Part shown: in pieces, positions 18,303-26,928 of the stretch | Layout of the letters: each line of letters starts with the position of its first letter | How positions within the stretch are numbered: the first letter of the stretch is position 1 | Assembly (NCBI GenBank): GCA_016742075.1 | Contig: JACVCL010000001.1 | Coordinates: 186,001-250,000 of the forward strand | DNA: 64,000 nucleotides | Origin: Phycisphaerales bacterium | GTDB taxonomy: Bacteria > Planctomycetota > Phycisphaerae > Phycisphaerales > UBA1924 | Direction: 5' to 3' | Program-made: the position numbers and the translations under genes | Notes under the pieces: generated by a model | Told to the model about the DNA's origin: nothing | Databases searched by the model: none | What the model saw: only the letters and a program-made list of their open reading frames with translations

Positions 18303-19685
18303 TCACGGAGGCAGGTCGGGCGAAAGCTCTCTCCACCCCGTCACCTGCAGCCCGCACGGCGAGCTCTTGGTCGACGGCACGATCATGAAGGGGTACGTGA
18401 TCGTCGTGCCCCCGGGGTTGTCATTGATCACCACGGGCGCACTCCACGACGTCCCGTCCCACGTTGAGGCCTTGAGGTCCCACGCCGTCTCCTTGATCAC
18501 GGCGAAGATCTGAGCGCCCGATGTCCCCGGCGACAGCTCGATGTTCAGCGGCACGCTCCCGATGTTCGGGCCCGACTGCTGCGCCCCCCACGACGACCCG
18601 TTCCAGACGCGATACTTCGGGACCCCCGTGTTGTCGCTGTACATGACCACCGCGGCGTTGCCGTCGGGCTGGTAGGCCACGTCAAACCGCCGGCTGGTGA
18701 AGCCGCCGGCGCTCGAGGTAACGAGCGTGGACGAGGCGTTCCAGCCGCTGCCGTTCCAGAAGTTCACGTACACGCGGTTGTTGTCGTCGTGAAGGCCCAC
18801 GATGATGTGGTCCGAGTTCGGGCGAGCCGCCAGCCGCACCCACTGCGCCGCGTTGTACCCGCCCGGCAGCAGCGTCTGCGGACCCCACGTCGTACCGCTC
18901 ACGGTTCGGTAGCAAGGCATGTTCCCGCTGACGTTGCTGCCATACACGAGGATGCCGTCGCCCGCGTTCTGCTCGAACGCCAGCGCGAACGTCTCGCGAG
19001 ACTGCGTGTTGGGGCCGGTGTCGCCGATCAGCGTGGTCGTCGTGTCCCACGCCGAGCCGTTCCAGAACCGGGCCACCAGGTCCTTCACGGAGTTCACCGT
19101 CAGCATCACCATCGTGCTGGTCTTGGGCTTGGGAACCAGCTGCAGGAACGACACGTTGTTGTTGGTCGGAGGAGTCAGCACCTGCTCGGCCGACACGGTG
19201 CCGCCCGAGAACGTGCGGTAACCGATCTGGGTGCTGGCATCCCGCCAGTACGCGATCATGCCCTGGCCGTTGCACGTGTACGCCACCGAGAATGGTCGCA
19301 GAGTCGAGCTGGCGGTGTTGGTGCACACGGTCACCGGCGCGATGAACGAGCCCGCCCGGTAGAAGCCCAGCCGCACGGAATTACTGGAATCCAGCACACC
19401 GATCGCCACTTCGTCGGCCAAGGGCGAATTGCCCGCCACGACCCACTGCCCCTCGGCAGGGTACGTCGACATGAGCGTCATCGGGTCCCACGACGAGAAC
19501 CCGCTGTTCCACTGGCTGTAGTAGTGCTGTCCGACCGGCTTCCGACTGTGGACGACCATGCGGGGCGTCGAGGCGTCGGCGATGGCATGGCCGCACAGAC
19601 CCGCCACGGTCAAGAGCGCCAGCAGCGGCGACGCCCACGTCCCGTGCGCGCCGCGCCGCGCCGGCGCCCGACCATGACCGCGCAT
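18303..19685 (-). CDS. Secreted WNGSxW-repeat (beta-propeller-like) protein
   Basis: 460-aa exported protein of unknown function. From the chosen start at 19685 an Arg-rich n-region leads to a hydrophobic core (SPLLALLTVAGLCGHAIADA) and a signal-peptidase-I-like site. The mature part consists of repeated ~45-50-residue units containing W-N-G-S-x-W (FWNGSGW, VWNGSSWG, TWDGTSWS), typical of lectin- or sialidase-like beta-propellers. No catalytic motif is recognised. Longer starts (ATG 19829 or the track start 19952) are possible but lengthen the signal peptide improbably. The neighbouring PEP-CTERM protein suggests an envelope or extracellular role. Confidence 0.6.
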   Translation of the reverse strand: MRGHGRAPARRGAHGTWASPLLALLTVAGLCGHAIADASTPRMVVHSRKPVGQHYYSQWNSGFSSWDPMTLMSTYPAEGQWVVAGNSPLADEVAIGVLDSSNSVRLGFYRAGSFIAPVTVCTNTASSTLRPFSVAYTCNGQGMIAYWRDASTQIGYRTFSGGTVSAEQVLTPPTNNNVSFLQLVPKPKTSTMVMLTVNSVKDLVARFWNGSAWDTTTTLIGDTGPNTQSRETFALAFEQNAGDGILVYGSNVSGNMPCYRTVSGTTWGPQTLLPGGYNAAQWVRLAARPNSDHIIVGLHDDNNRVYVNFWNGSGWNASSTLVTSSAGGFTSRRFDVAYQPDGNAAVVMYSDNTGVPKYRVWNGSSWGAQQSGPNIGSVPLNIELSPGTSGAQIFAVIKETAWDLKASTWDGTSWSAPVVINDNPGGTTITYPFMIVPSTKSSPCGLQVTGWRELSPDLPP

Positions 19686-20263
19686 CTCTTGCGCAGGCAC
19701 GACGCCGGCAAGCCCCGGCGAGGCCGCCGCCCACGCCGGCTCGCCCCGAGCCCACCGATGCTCGGGAATGGTTGATAGACCAGGCCGCGTGCTCTCACGC
19801 ATATCCATCATCATGTTGTGGGTGTTCATATGCTGACCTCGCGCCTCTTCCAGCGGCCGTGCCGGCGCTGAACGCCGAGCCCACAGCCCTCGCTTACACG
19901 CTCGCCGGCCCGTCCGTGCTGCCCAAGGCCGGGTGGGCCATCCTCGATCCATCAGCTCCGGGTCATGCGAGCGGACAGCTGCCGTCGCGTCGGCCGCAGC
20001 CCTGGCTGTGCCCGGCCCGTATCGACGGCTCCGAAGGCGTTAAAGCGGTGCTTCCGCAGCGAAACAGGCCGAATCCCGGCTTTCCGCAGACGTCCGCCGC
20101 CCAAACCAGTGGGTGGACTTGGTGCAACGCCCGTCATCATCCGTGACGGTTCGCAACCATTCACGGGGACCGTCGAGGCCCTGCCGGTCCGAATCATCGA
20201 AAACATCCGCAGCCCGAATGGGTGATCGCCGCTGGGGTTCAGCCACTCACTGGGGATGAACGT
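19686..20263. other. Intergenic stretch without a convincing gene
   Basis: Between the divergent propeller and PEP-CTERM genes. The small overlapping ORFs on both strands show no recognisable protein. Its right end adjoins the sigma-70 promoter of the PEP-CTERM gene. Confidence 0.5.
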
Positions 20264-20292
20264 TTGACTCGACGCAGTTTATGGGGTACATT
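20264..20292 (+). promoter_or_regulatory. Sigma-70-type promoter of the PEP-CTERM gene
   Basis: TTGACT (20264-20269), 17-nt spacer, TACATT (20287-20292). Predicted start near 20299 gives a ~78-nt leader ending in an AAGGAG Shine-Dalgarno before ATG 20377. Confidence 0.65.
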
Positions 20293-20376
20293 GAAAGTCC
20301 GCACCGAGCCGCACTGCCCGGGCAGCGGGGTCAGAACTCCCAAAGGTCAGAGAGAAACGCACAAGGAGATTCGGAG

Positions 20377-21369
20377 ATGATCATTCGCGCTTCCGCCGTG
20401 GTCGCTGTTGTCTGCGCCGCGTCCGCCACATCCCACGCCGCCGTCATCGGTGGTGTGAACCTGGGCAACCTCACCAACAACCTCTTCGTCTTCACCGACG
20501 GCAGCCAGGATGCCAACTGGCAGAGCTCCAGTAAGGGCTACGTCGGCAGTGTCGCGGTGAACGGCGGCGCCGCCTTCCGCACGTCCGGCTCCTTCGCCTA
20601 CTCCGGCACGATCTCCTCGGGCGGCGGCTCTCTCGGGGCCTGGCAGGGCATCGTCAACAACAACAGCGGCCAGGCCTCCTCGAGCCTGAACCAGTCCTCA
20701 CGCCTCACCGGTCTGACCGCCGACCTCAGCAGCGCGTTCGCCCAGATCAACGCCCTCACCGCCTCCACCGGCTACACCAGCCGCTCCGCGACGTCGCTCG
20801 ACGGCCTGAACACGCAGAACGGCATCGCCGAGACCTTTGTCATCAACGTCACCTCCGGCCTGCAGGTCAGCAGCCAGATCAGCATCCGCGGCGACGCCTC
20901 CGACGTGTTCATCCTCCGCTGGGACACCGACGCCAACGCCGCCAACGGCTACAACGGCCAGGTCAAGTTCCAGAGCGGCGGCGGCATCGTCCCGCAGGGC
21001 GGCCTCACCGCCGGCAACTTCATCCACGTTGCCGGCGATATCAACGCCTCCGGCGGCGGCAGCAACCCGCCCGCCCCCTTCCCGCAGGGTCCGCGGCTCA
21101 ACAACGGCCTGGGCGCGCTCATCACCAACGCCAGCGACTTCAGCGGCGGCGGCTTCTTCACCGGCTACTGGCTGACCACCGGCGACCCCACGAACGGCGA
21201 CACCTCGTCCCTCAGCAACGGCATCTTCGTCGGCGGCTGGTACACCTCCTCCGACAAGTTCAGCCTCACCTCCGGCACCAGCGGCGTCTACGTGCCCCCC
21301 GTCCCCGCCCCCAGCGGCCTGGCGGCGCTCGCCCTCGGCATCTTCGTGGCCGCCCGGCGTCGCCGGTAA
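20377..21369 (+). CDS. Secreted PEP-CTERM-like sorting-signal protein
   Basis: 330-aa exported protein. The signal peptide is visible (ASAVVAVVCAASATSHA|A). The mature part is Gly/Ser/Asn-rich with ice-binding-like or choice-of-anchor-like beta repeats (FVFTDGSQ, VFILRWDTDANA). It ends with PVPAPSGLAALALG, a hydrophobic helix and an Arg cluster (RRRR), the tripartite PEP-CTERM sorting signal in the P-A-P-S variant seen in planctomycetes. Start ATG 20377 has AAGGAG at good spacing; the track start at 20281 lies upstream of this SD. Likely exported and anchored or processed by an exosortase; none is in the window. Confidence 0.82.
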   Translation: MIIRASAVVAVVCAASATSHAAVIGGVNLGNLTNNLFVFTDGSQDANWQSSSKGYVGSVAVNGGAAFRTSGSFAYSGTISSGGGSLGAWQGIVNNNSGQASSSLNQSSRLTGLTADLSSAFAQINALTASTGYTSRSATSLDGLNTQNGIAETFVINVTSGLQVSSQISIRGDASDVFILRWDTDANAANGYNGQVKFQSGGGIVPQGGLTAGNFIHVAGDINASGGGSNPPAPFPQGPRLNNGLGALITNASDFSGGGFFTGYWLTTGDPTNGDTSSLSNGIFVGGWYTSSDKFSLTSGTSGVYVPPVPAPSGLAALALGIFVAARRRR

Positions 21370-21410
21370 ACCGCCACGAGCCTCGCCGCACAACCCGACG
21401 TTCACCATCA

Positions 21411-21443
21411 ACGGCCCGGGCCCTGCCCGGGTCGTGTTTCGTT
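21411..21443 (+). terminator. Intrinsic-type terminator after the PEP-CTERM gene
   Basis: ACGGCCCGGGC, 3-nt loop, GCCCGGGTCGT (one G-U pair) followed by GTTTCGTT. A strong GC stem with a short U-rich tail 41 nt after the stop. Confidence 0.65.
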
Positions 21444-21511
21444 CCCCGGCCCTCCGGGCCGTCGCGGTTCTCCGTAGCCCGCGATCCGAACCTCGGCCGG
21501 GACAGACACTC

Positions 21512-22510
21512 TCAGCCGCGGGGCACGAAATACGCGCTCATGATCGCCACATCAACCATGGCGTGAGCCACGATGACCCACGACAAACCCTTGGTGTCGA
21601 GCACCGCCTTGCCCCAGTACACCGAGCCGATGCCGATAAGCAGCGACGTCGGCAGCGCCGCCACCACACCCACGCTCATGCCCCAGTGGAGCATCCCGAA
21701 CATCAACCCCTGGATCCACAGCCCCCGGGCGATCCCCGCCGCGTGCACGAACGCCGGCTGCAAAAGCCCGCGGTAGATCATTTCCTCCACCAGCGCGTTC
21801 GTCACCGCCGCCGCCACCACGCCCGGCAGCACCGCCCAGAGCAGACCCGTCCGCAGCGGCCCGAAGCCCACGCCCGCCTGCCCGACCACCCACAGCACCG
21901 CCGCGAACACACCGAATCCGACCATCGCGGCGGCGTACGACTGGACCCTGCTCCGATGCGTGAAGTCGCGCCCCTGCGCCCACCACGACCCCACCCCGAA
22001 GTGGAAACGGGGCCCCGACCCGAGCGCCCGCGCGCAAAGGAGCACGAACACCGCCGTGCAACCCACCACGCACACGCCGTAGGTCAGACGGTGCTTCACG
22101 AACATCCACCCGTCGGCCGACGACTTGAACGGGATCCTGAAGTCGATCGCCGCGTGCACCGGCAGCCAGGCGAACACCGCGTGTCCGACGAGGTAGCCGG
22201 TCACCGCGGCCCAGAGCACCGCGTGCGGCCGCCGGCCGCCCACCGCCATCGCTACGATCCCCGCCGCGCTCACCGCCGCGCAGGTCCAGAAGATCAGCCC
22301 GAGCCCGGCCGCCCGCGCCAGCAGCCCCGCCACTTCATTGGGCCGGAACTGCCCGATAAACGCCACGCTGCCGAGCCACGCCAGCACCGCCGGCACGATC
22401 GCCGCCCGCCAGCCGGCCGGAGGAACCTCAAGCCTCGACATATCAAACATCCCCGCCCCCGGCGCACCCGATGCGCCCGCGCTCCAAGCCGCTCGCCCCT
22501 CGGTGTTCAT
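21512..22510 (-). CDS. CPBP-family intramembrane metalloprotease
   Basis: 332-aa polytopic membrane protein with the CPBP (CAAX/Abi) glutamic protease signature: VEEMIYRGLLQP (EExxxR), FGMLHWG with His, and AHAMVDV with His/Asp. In bacteria such proteins process membrane peptides or immunity and anti-sigma factors. Its ATG at 22510 overlaps the TGA of the PadR gene (ATGA), indicating co-transcription and translational coupling. It is probably controlled by that PadR repressor through the operator near 23085. Substrate unknown. Confidence 0.85.
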   Translation of the reverse strand: MNTEGRAAWSAGASGAPGAGMFDMSRLEVPPAGWRAAIVPAVLAWLGSVAFIGQFRPNEVAGLLARAAGLGLIFWTCAAVSAAGIVAMAVGGRRPHAVLWAAVTGYLVGHAVFAWLPVHAAIDFRIPFKSSADGWMFVKHRLTYGVCVVGCTAVFVLLCARALGSGPRFHFGVGSWWAQGRDFTHRSRVQSYAAAMVGFGVFAAVLWVVGQAGVGFGPLRTGLLWAVLPGVVAAAVTNALVEEMIYRGLLQPAFVHAAGIARGLWIQGLMFGMLHWGMSVGVVAALPTSLLIGIGSVYWGKAVLDTKGLSWVIVAHAMVDVAIMSAYFVPRG

Positions 22511-23076
22511 CGCCCAGCCTCCTTCCCCCCGGTGATCAGACCGATCGCATCCCGGGCCCACGCCGCCCGCGCCCTCGACAGCATGATCCCCGCCCGGATC
22601 GCCGCTACGGCATACGGCATCGACGCCGACCGGGCGTCGCTCCGTCGCACCTCCGCCTCGGCCGCCTCAAGCCCCTCCGCCCGCGCCTCCATCCGCTCGG
22701 CCAGCCCACGCAACTGCCCCACGAGCACACCCGGACGCGATTGGGCGCCCAGAAACGTCTTGAGAATCACCTCGCTGCGGGCACGCTCGGCCTCCGGCGG
22801 CAGCGCCAGCCACGCCGACAGCGCCTCCCGCCCAGCATCGGTGATCTCGTAGAGCTTCCTCGCACGCCGAGAACACGCATCGGCCCGGCACCGCACCAGC
22901 CGCCGCCGCAGCAGCCGCTCCAGCGCCGGGTAAATCTGCCCGAAGCTCTCGCTCCAGAACATCGCCACCGACGCCTCGATGTACGCCCGCGCGTCGTAAC
23001 CCGACATCGCCCCCCCCTCCGCCAGCACGCCCAGGAGCGCGAAGTCGGTCGTTCTCAGCCGGGGGGCAGACGCCAT
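22507..23076 (-). CDS. PadR-family transcriptional repressor
   Basis: 189-aa PadR-type winged helix protein: N-terminal DNA-binding domain (LRTTDFALLGVLAEGGAMSGYDARAYI, FGQIYPALERLLRRRLV, YEITDAGREALSAWL) followed by a C-terminal helical dimerisation domain. First gene of a two-gene unit with the CPBP protease. The start at 23076 overlaps an inverted repeat and lies a few nt after a -10 box, so the mRNA is probably leaderless and autorepressed. The longer track ORF (to 23556) has no homology upstream. Confidence 0.9.
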   Translation of the reverse strand: MASAPRLRTTDFALLGVLAEGGAMSGYDARAYIEASVAMFWSESFGQIYPALERLLRRRLVRCRADACSRRARKLYEITDAGREALSAWLALPPEAERARSEVILKTFLGAQSRPGVLVGQLRGLAERMEARAEGLEAAEAEVRRSDARSASMPYAVAAIRAGIMLSRARAAWARDAIGLITGGKEAGR

Positions 23077-23112
23077 ATATCTACAGGATATATATGCCCC
23101 ACCGCCTGTCAA
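23075..23112 (-). promoter_or_regulatory. PadR promoter-operator: TTGACA-N16-TATCCT with ATATATC-N5-GATATAT
   Basis: On the minus strand TTGACA (23112-23107), a 16-nt spacer and TATCCT (23090-23085) form a promoter whose start would fall at or beside the ATG at 23076. A perfect 7-bp inverted repeat (ATATATC 23075-23081, GATATAT 23087-23093) covers the -10 and start codon. It stands out as AT-rich in GC-rich DNA and fits a PadR operator. Confidence 0.7.
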
Positions 23113-23585
23113 GCGCTCCCCCGTTGTCGATCCGCCCGCGCCCCGCCCAAGATGCCGACGCCCTGCCGAGGCCCCCAACACGGCCACCACCGCCCCCCCG
23201 ATCAGACCCCTACCAGCCGGGTCGAGCCACCTCGCGCCCTTCAACGCCCGAACGTTGAGCAGCCACCACGACCACGCCATCGCCGGACAAAACGACCCGA
23301 ACACCCAACCCCGTCCGCCGCACACATCCCCGGCTGCACCCCAAGCGTGGCCGCCGAGCAGAAGATGCGGGTGCAATCCGTCGCACGGTGCTGCTTCTCG
23401 ACGGCCGGCATCGCCGCGTTCACGGCCGACCCGACCGGCCGAAGGGCGCCCGAGCCCCATCAGCCCGAGCACCGACGCACTCCCGCAGAGCGGCATCCTC
23501 GGAACGTACCCTCGTCGCGCCGGCGCACCGCTGCCGGATCCCAATCCCCGCAGCAACGCGGCCCAGGCCGAGCAAGCGAGAGCCG
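23113..23585. other. Intergenic stretch without a convincing gene
   Basis: Divergent gap between padR and the reductase. Only compositional ORFs were seen, with no recognisable domain or clear promoter for the plus-strand gene. Confidence 0.45.
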
Positions 23586-24158
23586 ATGAAGACCCAGTAC
23601 TACACCGCCACCAGCCTCGACGGGTTCATCGCCACCGAAGACGACGGTCTCGACTGGCTGCTGCAACTCGGAGAGCCGACCGACTCCAGCTACCCCGGCT
23701 TCATCGCCGGTGTCGGCGCCCTCGCCATGGGGTCGCGAACCTACGAGTGGCTCCTGCAGCACTCGGCAGAAATCGCCGCCCAGACCGGCTCGCCGTGGCC
23801 CTACTCACTCCCGGCGTGGGTCTTCACCTCGCGGGCGCTCCGCTCTGCACCCGGCGCAGACATCCGATTCGCACGCGGACCCGTCGCCCACGCCTTCGAC
23901 GACATCCGGCGCGCGGCCGCCGGAAAGAACATCTGGGTCGTCGGTGGCGGCGATCTGGCCGGGCAGTTCTTCGACGCCGGACTGCTCGACGAACTCATCG
24001 TGCAGGTCGCCCCCGTCACTCTCGGACGCGGCAAGCCACTCTTTCCCCGCAGGCTCGCCGCCCCCCCGCTGCGACTGACAGCCGTCAGCCGGATGGGCTC
24101 CGGCATGGTCGAGCTCCGATACGACCTCCCGGCCTCGGCCGGCCGCGGCCCCGTTTGA
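23586..24158 (+). CDS. RibD C-terminal/dihydrofolate reductase-fold family protein
   Basis: 190-aa NADPH-binding reductase-fold protein. It begins with the family's YYTATSLDGFIAT, followed by DDGLDWLLQL, ALAMGSRTYEWLL, VFTSRAL, and the nucleotide-binding loop IWVVGGGDLAGQFFDAGLLDELIVQVAPVTLG with GxPLFP. This is the DHFR-like group found as stand-alone proteins (YyaP/YwjB type); physiological substrate is unknown. The ATG at 23586 has weak SD support. Confidence 0.85.
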   Translation: MKTQYYTATSLDGFIATEDDGLDWLLQLGEPTDSSYPGFIAGVGALAMGSRTYEWLLQHSAEIAAQTGSPWPYSLPAWVFTSRALRSAPGADIRFARGPVAHAFDDIRRAAAGKNIWVVGGGDLAGQFFDAGLLDELIVQVAPVTLGRGKPLFPRRLAAPPLRLTAVSRMGSGMVELRYDLPASAGRGPV

Positions 24159-24230
24159 CGAGCCCCGTCGACCCGACGCCTCGATTCTCTCCGGCTGCCC
24201 CCCCGATCCGCCCCCGCCAACACGCGGAAC

Positions 24231-24276
24231 ATGTCAACCACCCTTGACATCGCGGGTATGTCGTGTGTTCTTGACA
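24231..24276 (+). promoter_or_regulatory. Operator-like repeats: ATGTCAA-N6-TTGACAT and a second TTGACA
   Basis: Perfect 7-bp inverted repeat ATGTCAA (24231-24237)/TTGACAT (24244-24250), with another TTGACA at 24271-24276. It lies ahead of the decayed gene and the XRE regulator and could be the regulator's operator and promoter region. No good -10 was found. Confidence 0.4.
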
Positions 24277-24326
24277 CGATTCACGCTCTTCCGCCACTCC
24301 CCACGCCGAATGGAGCACCACAGCCG

Positions 24327-24609
24327 ATGTCGTTCGAGGAGAAAAGCGTCTGGATCCAGTTCGCCGCCATGGCCCTCTCGGGGCCTATCTCACCGTCGCC
24401 GGCCGCCTGCTCGCGGCGGGCGAGCGCGAGATGAGCGCCTTTGCACCGCTCGGCATGGATCATGGCCGCGGGGATGCCCCGCCGGCATCGCATGCCTGGC
24501 CTCGGGCATCGAGGGCGTCTGGACCGCCCACGTCCTGCCGCCGTCGCTCGTCGCCGCCGAGCTCGCCGGCTTCGCGCTCCAGATCCTCTACTACCGCCGA
24601 GGCGTCTGA
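24327..24609 (+). pseudogene. Decayed small membrane protein gene (DUF2178-like), frameshifted
   Basis: Reading resembles the small multi-helix membrane proteins often encoded beside XRE regulators, but spread over different frames. It begins MSFEEKSVWIQFAAMALSG, continues one frame over as AYLTVAGRLLAAGEREM, and ends in another frame as WTAHVLPPSLVAAELAGF and LQILYYRRGV, a typical family C-terminus. The middle helices appear deleted. Stop is 3 nt before the XRE gene. Assembly error is the alternative to genuine decay. Confidence 0.55.
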
Positions 24610-24612
24610 AGC

Positions 24613-24831
24613 ATGCCGCCGCAGCCATTGACCATCCGGAACACCATCCGCGCCCGCGCCGACGATATGACCCAGCAGGAACTGGCCGACCGCGTCGGCG
24701 TCAGCCGCCAAACCATTAACGCCATCGAGGGCGCGAAGCACTCACCCTCGCTGGAGGTCGCCTTCCGGATCGCCCGGGTCTTCAGCGAGCGCGTCGACGA
24801 TGTGTTCGAGTGTCTCCCCAACAACCGCTGA
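24613..24831 (+). CDS. XRE-family HTH regulator (YozG-like)
   Basis: 72-aa Cro/C1-type helix-turn-helix protein: RNTIRARADDMTQQELADRVGVSRQTINAIEGAKHSPSLEVAFRIARVF, ending with a short tail typical of the small YozG-like regulators (DDVFEC). It normally accompanies an integral membrane protein; here that partner looks inactivated. Intact despite the neighbour's decay. Confidence 0.9.
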   Translation: MPPQPLTIRNTIRARADDMTQQELADRVGVSRQTINAIEGAKHSPSLEVAFRIARVFSERVDDVFECLPNNR

Positions 24832-24992
24832 GCAAGCGACCGAACATCCAAGCACGGCCGCCCCGCCCGGTCCACCACCTCTCGACAGGCCTTCGCGCCG
24901 ACCCCAACGCCCGGCCGATCAAGGCAACACCTCCGACCGCATGCGCGCACCCCGGCCTAACGTAGGCCGTTCGAGCGATCGCGGAGCCTCTG

Positions 24993-26369
24993 ATGCACAG
25001 TCCGACAACCGCAGGGAGCGCGGCCGAGGGCAACGACCCGAGCACGTTCGATGTGATCGTCGTGGGCGCCGGACTGGCCGGGCTTCACACCGCCCGAACT
25101 CTGCGCCTTCACGGGCTCCGCGTCCTCGTTCTGGAAGCCCGCGACCGTGTCGGCGGCCGCGTGCACTCCGTCACGCTCGAGACGGGAACCCGCGTCGATC
25201 TCGGCGCACAACTGATCAGCGACCGCCAGAAGCGCATCACCGCCCTGGCCCGGGAAGCCGGCGTCCAGACACGGCCGTCCGGGGTGCCCGGCCTCGCCCT
25301 GCACGTGACCGCCGACGGCGTGCGCCGTCTTCCGCCCGGCCGATCGCCCGCATCGTTACTCGGACAACTCGACGCCGCCCAGGCCCTCTGGCGTTGCGAC
25401 CGCGCCGTGCGGCGGCTCAACCGACGCAACCCCGCCAAGCTCGACCGTCTCGACGGCATCGCGTTCATCCGCTCGCTCACCTGCCTCGGCGATACGCGGC
25501 GGCTGCTCAGCCAGCGGATCGAGACCGACCTGTGCACACCGCTCGCCGGCATCTCCGCCTTCGAATTGCTCGACCAGCTCCGGTCGATGGGCGGCATGGA
25601 GGGCGCCGCCTACGCCGATGAACACCTCATCGTGTCGGGCGCTACAGGGCTGATCGAGCATCTGGCAGCAGGGATCGAGCCCGTCCTCCTTCTGAACGCG
25701 CCGGTCACCGCGGTGGAGCAGGACGACCGTGGTGTATCCGTCGAGGCCGCCGGCGGGCGGCACCGGGCCCGGCGGGTGGTCCTCGCCGTGCCGCCCTCGA
25801 TCATCAGGGGCATCCGCCTGACGCCCCAGCTGCCGGCCGACCGCAGGGCCGCCCTCGACGGGTTCACCGCCGGGCGGATCATCAAGACGGTGGTCGAGTT
25901 TCCCTCCGCGTGGTGGCGCTCCCTCGGCCTCTCCGGCGAGATCAACTCCCCCGGCGACCGATTCGGCGCGGCCATCGACGGCACGCCCCCGGGTTCAGAC
26001 CGCGGCGTTCTGGTGGCGTTCACCTCCGGCCCCGCAGCGCAGGCCGCGGCGGCGGCACCCGCCCAGCAGAGGATCAACCAGCTCACCGAGTGGCTCGGCC
26101 AACTCACCGGTACGACCGCCCCATCCCCGCTGGCCGCGCGGTCGATGGACTGGTTCGCCGAGCCGTTCTCCCTCGGCGGCTACGCCTCCCGCCGAAGCCC
26201 GGGAGCCTGGTCGGCCTGCCGTGATCTCTTCGCGCCCGCCGGCCGGATCCACTTCGCCGGCACCGAAACGGCGACGGTCTGGCGGTCGTACATGGAAGGG
26301 GCCCTCGAATCGGCGGAGCGCGCCGCCGAGGAGGTCCTCTCGGCGCTCCGGCCCGCCGCGGCACGCTGA
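24993..26369 (+). CDS. FAD-dependent amine oxidase (flavin monoamine oxidase family)
   Basis: 458-aa flavoprotein. N-terminal dinucleotide-binding motif VVGAGLAGLHTARTLRLHG, then LEARDRVGGRVHSV (the GG/arginine FAD motif), and a C-terminal FAD-binding block GRIHFAGTETATVWRSYMEGALESAERAAEEVL. It fits monoamine/polyamine oxidases or related FAD desaturases; the substrate cannot be told. No signal peptide. Stand-alone gene with ~160 nt of non-coding DNA upstream. Confidence 0.88.
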   Translation: MHSPTTAGSAAEGNDPSTFDVIVVGAGLAGLHTARTLRLHGLRVLVLEARDRVGGRVHSVTLETGTRVDLGAQLISDRQKRITALAREAGVQTRPSGVPGLALHVTADGVRRLPPGRSPASLLGQLDAAQALWRCDRAVRRLNRRNPAKLDRLDGIAFIRSLTCLGDTRRLLSQRIETDLCTPLAGISAFELLDQLRSMGGMEGAAYADEHLIVSGATGLIEHLAAGIEPVLLLNAPVTAVEQDDRGVSVEAAGGRHRARRVVLAVPPSIIRGIRLTPQLPADRRAALDGFTAGRIIKTVVEFPSAWWRSLGLSGEINSPGDRFGAAIDGTPPGSDRGVLVAFTSGPAAQAAAAAPAQQRINQLTEWLGQLTGTTAPSPLAARSMDWFAEPFSLGGYASRRSPGAWSACRDLFAPAGRIHFAGTETATVWRSYMEGALESAERAAEEVLSALRPAAAR

Positions 26370-26800
26370 ACCGCCCAAGGCCCCCCGCGCGGGGCTCTCC
26401 GCCCAGACCGGCCACTGACCGCTCATCATCCCAGCCGCCCGGATGCCCCCTCTACCCCCCGCGCGACCCTCGGCACGCTCGGCCTGTCCGATACGGAATC
26501 CACGCGCACACCGGCGAGTGAGAGCCCACACCCCAAGCCCACCGGCGCACCCCCAGCGATTGGCGAACACCGCACGAGCCGCATCGATCGACTGAAACCC
26601 CGCTGGCGCAGCCGCTCGCCGGCAACCCTCGGGCGCACAGGCCGAGCCGCGGGCACCATCCGACGTCGGCCCAAGCCGCACCGTCGAACGGACACACGAT
26701 CACCGTCGCGACCTCGCGCCATCGCAAGCCTCGCAGACTCCGCACGCAGGTCCACTCACGCTGGGGGTCGCAGCAGGCCTCGCATCGGCCCCGGGCCCTA
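26370..26800. other. Intergenic stretch without a convincing gene
   Basis: Proline- and arginine-rich ORFs in several frames are compositional. Its right end adjoins a degenerate copy of the intergenic repeat at 26801. Confidence 0.45.
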
Positions 26801-26856
26801 GAGGACGGGCGATGGTCTGACGAACGCCGTCTCAAAGATCGACAGACAGGGCCTGC
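26801..26856 (+). repeat. Intergenic repeat, degenerate copy 1
   Basis: GAGGACGGGCGATGGTCTGACGA and the following CAGACAGG align with the third copy at 31236 (GAGGACGAGGGGTGGTCTGACGA ... AGAGACAGGACGC). The hairpin half seen in copies 2 and 3 is absent. Confidence 0.5.
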
Positions 26857-26913
26857 GTGCGCTCTCGAAGGGCAGATTCAGACGCCGGACAGCGGCCACC
26901 GCGACATGCCCGG

Positions 26914-26919
26914 TACAAT
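26914..26919 (+). promoter_or_regulatory. -10-like hexamer TACAAT, 9 nt before the kinase ATG
   Basis: TACAAT ends 9 nt upstream of ATG 26929, with no SD, indicating a leaderless start. Confidence 0.5.
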
Positions 26920-26928
26920 CCCCGCTTC

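Noticed and set aside
21434-22852. 472-aa plus ORF opposite the CPBP gene
   Set aside because: His/Arg/Pro-rich shadow; the minus strand carries the EExxxR protease.
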